From positions 1 through 64,000 of the forward strand of contig JAPKMW010000054.1 in the NCBI GenBank assembly GCA_026645575.1: DNA of 64,000 bases. The letters run 5' to 3'. Source of the stretch: Caldilineaceae bacterium. GTDB lineage: Bacteria; Chloroflexota; Anaerolineae; Caldilineales; Caldilineaceae. Made by a program: the position numbers and the translations under genes. The notes beneath the pieces are model-generated. The model saw nothing but the letters and a program-made list of their open reading frames with translations, had not been told where the DNA came from and made no database searches. Positions within the stretch are counted from its first letter, which is position 1; the number at the start of each line of letters is the position of its first letter. Shown here piece after piece: positions 25,505 to 31,780 of the stretch.

Positions 25505-27118
25505 ATGACGCAACAGTACAGTCAGCCCCACCACACGGCCGATACCTTGGGCATATTAGGGCTGCCCGCACCCATCCAGGAATTAGCCAAACGCCGCTGG
25601 GACGCGATTATCGTCGGCGCCGGTCACAATGGCTTGACCTGCGCTGCCTATCTGGCCCGTGCCGGCAAGCAGGTCTTGGTGTTGGAAGCCAGAGAACGGG
25701 TCGGCGGTGCCTGTACGCTGGAAGAGACCTGGCCGGGCTACCGCATTTCCCCCTGTGCCTATCTCGCCGGCCTGTTGCATCCACTGGTGGTGGATGAATT
25801 GAACTTCCCGGCCCATGGCTATGAATGGACGCCGGCCGTGGCGGGCATGTTTGTCCCCTTTGACGACGGGTCAAGCATCCAACTGTGGGATGACGATGTC
25901 CGTTGCGCCGAAGAGATCAAACGTTTTGCCCCTGGCGATGTCCGTGGCTGGCGCGCTATGTATGATGTGATGAAGCGCGCACGTGATGCCGTGCGCCCAG
26001 CGGGTGACGGCGATCTCTGGATCGGCCCGCCCCCCAGCCGTGAGCAGATTGAAGCGCGGCTCAAAGGCGACCAGGATGCGATCAATCTGCTTTTCAACTG
26101 GTCGATGGTCGAGTATGCCGAACATTTTTTGCAGGATGAGCGACTGCAATGCGCCGTGCTGGGCCAGGGCATCATCGGCACCAATGCCAGCCCCCATGAT
26201 CCCGGCACGGCGTCGATCCACTTTCATCACTCCTCCGGTCGGTTGAGTGGGTTGACCGGCACTTGGGGCTATGTCAAGGGCGGCATGGGCATGGTCTCCT
26301 TTATCCTCTGCGACATTGCCCGTGAGGCTGGCGCAGTGGTGGCGTCAGGTACGCCGGTTGCCCGCATTCTACCCAGCGAAGGGGTAGAATTAGCCGGTGG
26401 TGAACGCATCTACGCGCCCATTGTAGTCTCCAATGCTGACCCGCAAGTAACGTTACGCCTCTTAGGCTCTGCTGCTGATTCGGCCTGGCAACGCCAGGTG
26501 GAAGCGGTGCCGATGAAAGGTTGCACGGCCAAGCTCTCGGTCGCCTTGCATGAGTTGCCCAATTTCAAAGCCCGCCCTGGCATCTATGAACCGCACCACA
26601 GCGGCCAGATCAACACGCCGTTGACCAAAGCCGAGTGGCAGGATTACCCCGCCATTGCCAACGCCGGTAGGTTGCCGCCCCGCTTGTGGACGGAACTCTA
26701 CTTCCAAACCGCCCATGATCCCACCATTGCCCCGCCGGGGATGCACACGATGAGCGTCTTTACCCAATATGTCCCCCACACCTTTGCCGAAGGCTCCTGG
26801 GATACCCGACGCGAGGAAGTAGCCGCACTGGCCTTTGCGTCGATTGGTCGCTACTGTAGCAACATCCCCGACGCCGTCGCCCACTACGAGGTGATGGGGC
26901 CGCCCGACATTGAGAAAAAGGTTGGTTTAACCGGTGGTCATATCTTCCAGGGCGAATGCTTACCCGCCTACATGTGGGATCAACGCCTCGCCTACCAAAC
27001 CCCCATGCCCGGCGTCTACCTCTGTGGCGCCTGCACCCACCCCGGCGGCAGTGTCATCGCGATCAATGGGCGGAATGCGGCGATGGCGATTTTGGAGTCT
27101 GACAGGGTGACAGGGTGA
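25505..27118 (+). CDS. FAD-dependent oxidoreductase, phytoene desaturase/PYROXD2-like
   Basis: A 537-residue protein. The FAD dinucleotide-binding motif is AIIVGAGHNGLTCAAYLARA, followed by VLVLEARERVGGACTLEE; the C-terminal FAD-binding end reads GVYLCGACTHPGGSVIAING. This matches NAD(P)/FAD-dependent oxidoreductases related to carotenoid desaturases (PYROXD2 group). Substrate unknown; no carotenoid genes adjoin it. AGGAG precedes ATG 25505. The stop codon and last residues (SDRVTG) lie within the tandem GACAGGGT repeat that begins at 27101. Confidence 0.85.
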   Translation: MTQQYSQPHHTADTLGILGLPAPIQELAKRRWDAIIVGAGHNGLTCAAYLARAGKQVLVLEARERVGGACTLEETWPGYRISPCAYLAGLLHPLVVDELNFPAHGYEWTPAVAGMFVPFDDGSSIQLWDDDVRCAEEIKRFAPGDVRGWRAMYDVMKRARDAVRPAGDGDLWIGPPPSREQIEARLKGDQDAINLLFNWSMVEYAEHFLQDERLQCAVLGQGIIGTNASPHDPGTASIHFHHSSGRLSGLTGTWGYVKGGMGMVSFILCDIAREAGAVVASGTPVARILPSEGVELAGGERIYAPIVVSNADPQVTLRLLGSAADSAWQRQVEAVPMKGCTAKLSVALHELPNFKARPGIYEPHHSGQINTPLTKAEWQDYPAIANAGRLPPRLWTELYFQTAHDPTIAPPGMHTMSVFTQYVPHTFAEGSWDTRREEVAALAFASIGRYCSNIPDAVAHYEVMGPPDIEKKVGLTGGHIFQGECLPAYMWDQRLAYQTPMPGVYLCGACTHPGGSVIAINGRNAAMAILESDRVTG

Positions 27119-27179
27119 CAGGGTGACAGGGTGACAGGGTGACGTAGTCGTCAAATTACCTCACCTTGTCACCTTGTCA
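27101..27179. repeat. Tandem GACAGGGT octamers and complementary CACCTTGT units
   Basis: Five exact copies of GACAGGGT run from 27101 to 27140. After a short spacer, CACCTTGT-type units on the other side (about 27160-27179) can pair with them. The array starts inside the upstream coding region and ends at the stop codon of the convergent isomerase gene. Confidence 0.8.
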
Positions 27180-27962
27180 TCAGCCAGCTTGTTCCCACAC
27201 CTCGCGCAACCACTGCGCACTACCCAAAAGCCAGCGCCGGTCACCGGGGATCTCCAGGCTGATGGCGCTGTCGTAGCGGAAGCTGCGCAGGGTTTGGAGT
27301 TCGCGCAGGAGGGTGATGCCGCCAGTGGGCGCGGCGCCGATAGGCAGGTATTGATGGTGGACGCCGTCGTTGTCACTGAGGCGGACGTGGACAAGACGGT
27401 CGGCCAGGGCGAAGAGGTATTCACGGGTCATACTCTGCATGGTCTGCATATTGCCGTGACCGATGTGATAGACCAGTTTGAGATCGGGCAGGCGTTGGAA
27501 GATTTCGCGGAAATATTTGAGTTGATGGGCATTGTGCGGGCTGTTTTCCAGCGCCACGGTGACGCCTTGCGTCTGCCCATGTTTGAGGATGACACCAAAG
27601 AGTTGGCGGTAATATTCATAGCCGGTGCGCTCATCGAGATGGGCCGGCCAGCCGCAGAAGCGGACAGTGCAAAGGGTCGCACCGACAGCGGCGGTGGCGT
27701 CGATGGCGCGACGGGTTTCGTCCATGGCCGCCTGCCGCACCAACGGCGCCGGGTTGTCGAGCGGCAGATAGGTCGCGGCCCGGCAGATCGCTTGCACCCC
27801 TTTGTCAGCTAGCGCGGTTTTCACCTCCGCCCATTTCACACTTTCCGACGCAGCGGCGGGGGCTTCCAACGCGATGTCCAGGGTTGAAAAGCCATTGCCG
27901 GCGGCCCACTCGATCTCGGTGGCGAGGCTGCTGCGGGGATTGGTGACGAAGCTCAATTGCAT
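27180..27962 (-). CDS. Sugar phosphate isomerase/epimerase-like TIM barrel
   Basis: A 260-residue AP_endonuc_2-type TIM barrel. Metal-binding residues appear in VTVALENSPHNAH (Glu), KLVYHIGHGNM (His), RLVHVRLSDNDGVHHQYLPI (His/Asp) and SLEIPG (Glu). Such enzymes isomerise or epimerise keto-sugars or cleave related substrates. It stands alone on the minus strand and converges with the FAD oxidoreductase. Confidence 0.85.
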   Translation of the reverse strand: MQLSFVTNPRSSLATEIEWAAGNGFSTLDIALEAPAAASESVKWAEVKTALADKGVQAICRAATYLPLDNPAPLVRQAAMDETRRAIDATAAVGATLCTVRFCGWPAHLDERTGYEYYRQLFGVILKHGQTQGVTVALENSPHNAHQLKYFREIFQRLPDLKLVYHIGHGNMQTMQSMTREYLFALADRLVHVRLSDNDGVHHQYLPIGAAPTGGITLLRELQTLRSFRYDSAISLEIPGDRRWLLGSAQWLREVWEQAG

Positions 27963-28036
27963 TGGATCTACTCCGTTCTAGGATGACAAGGTGGTTGGGT
28001 GATTCGGTACTTGGTCATTGCGCTTCCTCTAAAGCA

Positions 28037-28105
28037 GTTAACACGGATAGGGAAGAACACGGTTTGATTTTTATAAAATCAGTGTTTTTCCCTATCCGTG
28101 TTAAC
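28037..28105. repeat. 18-bp-arm palindrome GTTAACACGGATAGGGAA
   Basis: Arms 28037-28054 and 28088-28105 are perfect complements; the inner part (AACACGGTTTGAT / ATCAGTGTTT) continues with mismatches. The right arm encodes the last residues (PVNTDREKH) of the membrane protein, whose stop codon lies in the loop side. Confidence 0.8.
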
Positions 28106-28852
28106 TGGAATTTTTGTCGATCGAGCCAACACGCTACTCACCTGTACAACGATCAGCAACACCACCCCAACCACCATCACATAGATTCCCCAGCCGAGGG
28201 GAAGCGGCTCGTTATAGAGTTCACGAATGGTGGGCAGGACGCGCAGAAAGTCGCGCAGGGGAAACCAGAGCGCGGCGAGGCTCAAGAGCAGCACAACGCT
28301 GCTGCCCACCCAGCGCGACAAGAGCGCCAGGAACGGGCTGATGGCTGCCGCCCCTAAACAGAGCGCTAAGGCCAGGATCTGTTGACGAAATTCGGGGTTG
28401 GTGAAGGTGGCCGGTCCCCAGGCGGGAGGCAGCAGGTTGAGGGCGGCGACACCGGCGATGATCAGCAACAAGACACGCATGGGCCAGGCATAGCGCCACT
28501 GCGGTCGAAACGCAGCCAGACTGAGCGCCAGACTCACGACCACCAATGGCAGATAAAAGCCCTCGCGCCAGAGTATGACCTGGCCGCCACGCACGGTGGG
28601 CAGAAATTTGACATACTCGCCCAAGTCCAGCCCGGTGACGACCAGGCCGGCGACGCGATGGGACACCCACGGGCCAACGTAGCCGGTCAGGATGAGCAGC
28701 GCGCTTAATGGTAGGAGCCAGCGGTGAAGGGTTGGGTTTCGCCAGAGAGTGTAGATCACCTTCCGGGAAGAGGTCAGCGACGGACCATCTACTTTAGCCG
28801 AATTGGTAAGCGCCGACCTCTTCCCGGCAGGGTGTGGAATGCTCATCTTCAT
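28079..28852 (-). CDS. Multi-pass membrane protein of unknown function
   Basis: A 257-residue hydrophobic protein with about six transmembrane helices (WLLPLSALLILTGYVGPWVS, FYLPLVVVSLALSLAAF, MRVLLLIIAGVAALNLL, ILALALCLGAAAISPFLALL, SSVVLLLSLAALWF, YVMVVGVVLLIVVQVSSVL). I recognise no family. The first 31 codons run through a GAAGAGGTC hairpin (about 28766-28830) and the last 10 through another palindrome, so repeat insertions may have extended both ends; a shorter start is possible but no good ribosome site was found. Confidence 0.6.
   Translation of the reverse strand: MKMSIPHPAGKRSALTNSAKVDGPSLTSSRKVIYTLWRNPTLHRWLLPLSALLILTGYVGPWVSHRVAGLVVTGLDLGEYVKFLPTVRGGQVILWREGFYLPLVVVSLALSLAAFRPQWRYAWPMRVLLLIIAGVAALNLLPPAWGPATFTNPEFRQQILALALCLGAAAISPFLALLSRWVGSSVVLLLSLAALWFPLRDFLRVLPTIRELYNEPLPLGWGIYVMVVGVVLLIVVQVSSVLARSTKIPVNTDREKH
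28766..28830. repeat. CCGGGAAGAGGTC hairpin inside the 5' coding end
   Basis: CCGGGAAGAGGTC and its complement GACCTCTTCCCGG flank about 38 bp. It overlaps codons 8-29 of the membrane protein as annotated. Confidence 0.7.
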
Positions 28853-28864
28853 GCAAAGTTGCCG

Positions 28865-29161
28865 TTACACAGCGGCCAACAGGGGTGGTTGTTCATAGAT
28901 TGCCAATTTGCGCACACGGGAACGAATCGGCGCCAGTTCTTGCACTTCAATGTAAATGAGGGGACGCTGGCTACTGTCGTCTGTGCGTTTGGCTTGTTGG
29001 GCATTCTGAATCGCCTGTTGATTGTAGAGCGGATCGGTGCGGTCTAATAAGACAACTTGGGCGTCCGGTGGGATTTGGGCAGCCAATTCAGGATGTTCCA
29101 TAAGGTAGCGCGTAAATTCAGTCAATAACTCTTTCACTTTTGCTTGATAGACCAGGTTCAT
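28865..29161 (-). CDS. Small DUF5647-like protein
   Basis: A 98-residue protein starting at ATG 29161, which overlaps the stop of the upstream gene by 4 bp (ATGA). MNLVYQAKVKELLTEFTRYL and MEHPELAAQIPPDAQVVLLD match the DUF5647 pattern (helix, then NPE-x-A-x-x-I-P-x-x-A-x-VV-h-L). It forms a two-gene unit with the protein encoded upstream; such pairs look like toxin-antitoxin or defence-related small operons, but no function is established. Confidence 0.65.
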   Translation of the reverse strand: MNLVYQAKVKELLTEFTRYLMEHPELAAQIPPDAQVVLLDRTDPLYNQQAIQNAQQAKRTDDSSQRPLIYIEVQELAPIRSRVRKLAIYEQPPLLAAV

Positions 29162-29478
29162 TGCGTCACCTCCTTCAAATACGCTGCACGGTAACTCACC
29201 CAATTTTCCACAAGATCCCGCTGCCCTAATGTCAAAATTTCAGCATTGGTATCGTGTATGAAGAATTCTTTGGTTTGGGCGCCATCTGGGTGTAACAAAT
29301 CCCGATGGGGCCGACCATGCGCTGTATCATAACGTACCACCGGATGCCATTCACCATCGATCCAGGTTTCGTATTGAATGACAAAGGCGACAATCCGCCC
29401 ATTTTCCCACACATGCCAATGGCGATAGCGATTTTGTTGTAGATCATCCAAATAGACAATAAAACTCGTTTCACTCAT
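29158..29478 (-). CDS. Small conserved hypothetical protein (DUF7718-like)
   Basis: A 106-residue soluble protein. The conserved block AFVIQYETWIDGEWHPVVRY and DTAHGRPHRDLLHPDG, with several His/Asp residues in spaced order (YDTAHGRPHRD), is typical of a small family found next to DUF5647 genes. The His/Asp cluster might bind metal or catalyse, which is inference. The family name is from memory and uncertain. It is co-translated with the following DUF5647-like gene. Confidence 0.5.
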   Translation of the reverse strand: MSETSFIVYLDDLQQNRYRHWHVWENGRIVAFVIQYETWIDGEWHPVVRYDTAHGRPHRDLLHPDGAQTKEFFIHDTNAEILTLGQRDLVENWVSYRAAYLKEVTQ

Positions 29479-29646
29479 AACAAACTCTGAATGACATTGG
29501 GTGATGGGGTTACACAGGGATTATATCACGAGGCAGGGCAAACTATAGAAGTTATAGACAGTCTATCTGCAAGTAGAAAAATGGACACGCACAGGGACCA
29601 GATCAGCGGATTCGTGACAGGAATGGATTGTTGGCGGGGAGGGGTA

Positions 29647-29806
29647 GCGTGCGTGGCACTGACCAAGACTGCTTCGTCTACACGACGGTCCGCTGGTCAG
29701 TGCCGCGCACGCGGTGGCAGCGCGGGGGTTGGTTGATCCCGCGTGCGCGGCACTGACCGGTCGATTGGTGCAGAGGGGACGTTACCGTGGTCAGTGCCAC
29801 GCACGC
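29647..29806. repeat. Four alternating copies of an 18-bp inverted motif
   Basis: GCGTGCGYGGCACTGACC occurs forward at 29647-29664 and 29741-29758 and reversed at 29695-29712 and 29789-29806, with a regular step of 46-48 bp. The copies differ only at one T/C position. The array can form two hairpins or one large cruciform. It lies in non-coding DNA downstream of the DGR template repeat. Confidence 0.85.
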
Positions 29807-29859
29807 TGCCGTGATCGTTATAGCGCGGCGGTATCTGCATACCCAAACCACAACAACGG

Positions 29860-29907
29860 GGCCCACACCAACCCGGTCGTCTACCGAACACGGGCAGGGT
29901 GTGGGCC
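29860..29907. terminator. GGCCCACACC hairpin, possible terminator
   Basis: Arms GGCCCACACC (29860-29869) and GGTGTGGGCC (29898-29907) are perfect complements, followed on the plus strand by GCTTTTCT. It could end transcripts from either side. Confidence 0.5.
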
Positions 29908-29984
29908 GCTTTTCTATTCGCCCGGTCTACCCCCCTCCAGCCTCACTCGGTTCAGATGAGGAGTAAAACACGGCCAGGAAATGG

Positions 29985-30066
29985 CTGCACCGGCTCTCAT
30001 GCTGCGCTACACAAGCCGTAGCCGGTGCAGAATACTAGAACAAACAAGCCTGAAGACAGGTTTGTC
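29985..30066 (-). other. Two hairpins immediately downstream of the DGR template repeat
   Basis: Reading on the minus strand after the template repeat: first a hairpin at about 30041-30066 (ACAAA...CCTG-TCTT-CAGG...TTTGT), then a perfect 11-bp stem CTGCACCGGCT (29985-29995) with AGCCGGTGCAG (30020-30030). These may belong to the folded RNA that primes cDNA synthesis, as known for Bordetella phage DGR RNA, or simply end the transcript. The role is inference. Confidence 0.45.
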
Positions 30067-30070
30067 AGAA

Positions 30071-30194
30071 AGCCGTGGAGGAGAACCCGAAAACCGATGT
30101 TGTTGTTCCGGTTGTGCGGGTTGTTGTTGTTACGGTAGGCGCAACGGGCGTTGTTATCATTGTTGTTGAACGAGCCGCCCCGCAACACGCGACC
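30071..30194 (-). ncRNA. DGR template repeat (TR)
   Basis: The 124-bp segment aligns without gaps to the variable repeat at 31816-31939 (constant offset 1745). All 17 differences fall on the 31 template adenines of the minus strand; none of the other 93 positions differs. Read in the target frame it would encode [20 protein letters not shown], i.e. adenine-rich AAC/AAT codons at the sites to be diversified, the classic TR design. It starts 18 bp after the avd stop codon. Its RNA is copied by the DGR reverse transcriptase with adenine-specific errors. Confidence 0.97.
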
Positions 30195-30212
30195 TATCAG
30201 CCATTCCCCGCA

Positions 30213-30596
30213 TTAACGCCCGCGCATGGCGTGCGTTGTTGCTTTTTCTTCGGTGACTTTGCGCCAGCCGCCCAGTAATTTGCCCAACTCTGTCACTATG
30301 CCCGCAGCGTGGTGATATTGCCCCAGGGTAAACCAACGCATGCGATGCACCAATCGCAAGTAGAGACGCACTTTATTCAATTGCGCATCGGCGTGGCTCA
30401 ACCGTTCCAGCCGCAGTTGACCGCGCAAGCTATTCGCTTCCAGGATGCGTTCTTGAAAATCAAAGGCGGCATCCAGTAAACGACGGGTGACGGTGTGGCG
30501 ATGGAGCCGGGGAAAATGATTGGTTTGTGGCACCAGCCAAGCCAGAAAATCATGGGTTTTGACAAAGAGCGGCATTTCTTCGGGGGCGGCGTTCAT
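30213..30596 (-). CDS. avd: DGR accessory variability determinant (Avd-like)
   Basis: A 127-residue, all-helical basic protein. The pattern MPLFVKTHDFLAWLVPQTNH, FPRLHRHTVTRRLLDAAFDF and LNKVRLYLRLVHRMRWFTLG then AGIVTELGKLLGGWRK is that of the four-helix-bundle Avd proteins. These form a barrel-shaped pentamer that binds nucleic acid and the reverse transcriptase. ATG overlaps the RT stop by 4 bp (ATGA), so the two are translationally coupled. The template repeat follows at once, so avd mRNA and TR RNA are likely one transcript. Confidence 0.93.
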   Translation of the reverse strand: MNAAPEEMPLFVKTHDFLAWLVPQTNHFPRLHRHTVTRRLLDAAFDFQERILEANSLRGQLRLERLSHADAQLNKVRLYLRLVHRMRWFTLGQYHHAAGIVTELGKLLGGWRKVTEEKATTHAMRGR

Positions 30597-31651
30597 AGAC
30601 GCACCGCCTGTACCATGGCCCGGCGCAAACCCCAGGTGTCGCCATAACGCACATGGTTGATCCAGCCCAGAAGCGTGGCCTGGATCGACGCCCGTTGCGT
30701 TTGGCTGTGCTGATAGTTGCCCATGAGCCGTGCCAGTTTACGCTGAAAAGCGATGCCTTTGCAGGAGCGCAAACGGCGATGGGTTGAGTAGAGAAAGAAG
30801 CCGAGAAAGCCGACGCCTTCGCCGGTCGGGCGTACTTGGGCTTTGGTTTCGTGCAGCGTCAACCGGAGTTGGGCCAGGCGGGCGATGACCGCGCTGCGCC
30901 ACTGTTGCAGTTGCGCCTTGTCATCGCTAAAGAGCAGAAAATCATCGACATAGCGCAAATAGGCTGGACAACGCAAATCGCGCGTGACAAAATGGTCAAA
31001 GCTGTTCATATAACAGTTGGCCCAGAACTGGCTGGTTAAATTGCCGATGGGCAGCCCACGCGGACGGTTCAAAGCGGCATGGTCGTCACCAGGAAAATTG
31101 ACCATATCGTATTCATTGCGCAAGACGCCAACGCCACTTTGTAAAATGCGGGTGATCAAACGACGGAGTCCGCCATCCTGAATACGGCGGTTCAGCGTGC
31201 GTTGCAAAATAATATGATCAATCGAGGGGAAGAATTGCTTGACGTCACATTGCAAGACATAGCGATAGCGCTTCAGCCATTGCTGACAAGTATCCAATGC
31301 CCGATGGGTGCCTTTGCCGACACGGTTGGCGTAGGAGTGGTCAATAAAGCTGCGTTCAAAGGCCGGTTCGATCACCCGACAGAGCGCATGATGCACCACC
31401 CGATCCCGAAAGGGAGCCGCGCTGATCAACCGTTTCTTGGGTTCATGGATGGTAAAATGAGCATACGCACCAGGACGATAAGTCTCAGCGGCCAATTCGT
31501 CGTGCAGATCGATCAGGTTATCTTCCAGCTTAAATTCAAAGAGGGCAGCAGCACGACGGCTACGTTTGCCTTTGGCGGCTTTGCGGTAGGAGAGATAAAG
31601 ATTTTCCCACTCATACACATCAGTATAGGCGCCGGTTACTTGCGTTGGCAT
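30593..31651 (-). CDS. DGR reverse transcriptase
   Basis: A 352-residue RT. The first catalytic Asp is in VLQCDVKQFFPSIDH (about residue 135), the YVDD box in YLRYVDDFLLFSDD (about 233), and motif 4 is GLPIGNLTSQFWAN, whose GNLTSQ is the DGR-type variant. No maturase, endonuclease or thumb extension typical of group II introns is present, and length fits DGR RTs. It copies TR RNA into cDNA with errors at adenines. It begins about 50 bp after a terminator that ends the target gene. The reading frame and catalytic residues are intact. Confidence 0.96.
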   Translation of the reverse strand: MPTQVTGAYTDVYEWENLYLSYRKAAKGKRSRRAAALFEFKLEDNLIDLHDELAAETYRPGAYAHFTIHEPKKRLISAAPFRDRVVHHALCRVIEPAFERSFIDHSYANRVGKGTHRALDTCQQWLKRYRYVLQCDVKQFFPSIDHIILQRTLNRRIQDGGLRRLITRILQSGVGVLRNEYDMVNFPGDDHAALNRPRGLPIGNLTSQFWANCYMNSFDHFVTRDLRCPAYLRYVDDFLLFSDDKAQLQQWRSAVIARLAQLRLTLHETKAQVRPTGEGVGFLGFFLYSTHRRLRSCKGIAFQRKLARLMGNYQHSQTQRASIQATLLGWINHVRYGDTWGLRRAMVQAVRL

Positions 31652-31698
31652 ACATTAAAACTCAATTTTACCAGTTAATATTACTGTATTCTTGGGCT

Positions 31699-31728
31699 AA
31701 AAAAAATCGCGGCCGCCTATCGGCGGCA
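31699..31728 (-). terminator. Rho-independent terminator between DGR target and RT
   Basis: On the minus strand GCCGCC-GATA-GGCGGC is followed after five bases by eight T residues. It separates the target gene transcript from the RT-avd-TR unit, which would then need its own promoter (an AT-rich TAAAAT lies at about 31665 on the minus strand) or readthrough. Confidence 0.8.
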
Positions 31729-31734
31729 ATCCTG

Positions 31735-31751
31735 GCGGGGGATACCCCCGC
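31735..31751 (-). other. GC hairpin downstream of the variable repeat
   Basis: GCGGGGG-ATA-CCCCCGC is a perfect 7-bp stem with a 3-nt loop, about 65 bp beyond the 3' end of the variable repeat. In known DGRs a GC-rich hairpin or cruciform just after VR promotes target recognition. Distance here is longer than in the Bordetella case, so the role is plausible, not shown. Confidence 0.5.
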
Positions 31752-31780
31752 ACCCCCAGAGGGTAGAGGGCAGAGATTTT

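Noticed and set aside
27101..27140. GACAGGGT array as a CRISPR or iteron origin
   Set aside because: Perfect short tandem octamers without spacers, no replication gene nearby; pairs with a complementary array like the other intergenic repeats.
27174..27812. 212-codon plus-strand frame
   Set aside because: Antisense shadow of the TIM-barrel isomerase; no family-like motifs.
29491..29736. 81-codon frame near the alternating repeats
   Set aside because: Encoded largely by the 18-bp repeats; low-complexity product, no ribosome site.
29997..30188. Reading frame [11 protein letters not shown]... on the minus strand across the template repeat
   Set aside because: It is the template repeat read in the target frame; no ribosome site, and it runs into hairpins. 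It is a non-coding RNA template, not a gene.
30593..31651. RT as part of a group II intron or retron
   Set aside because: No maturase or endonuclease domain, no intron domain V/VI-like RNA, no msr/msd; Avd, TR and VR and the GNLTSQ motif point to a DGR.
31735..31751. GC hairpin as the terminator of the target gene
   Set aside because: No U tract follows it; the true terminator is the next hairpin at 31699-31728. Kept as a possible DGR target-site structure.
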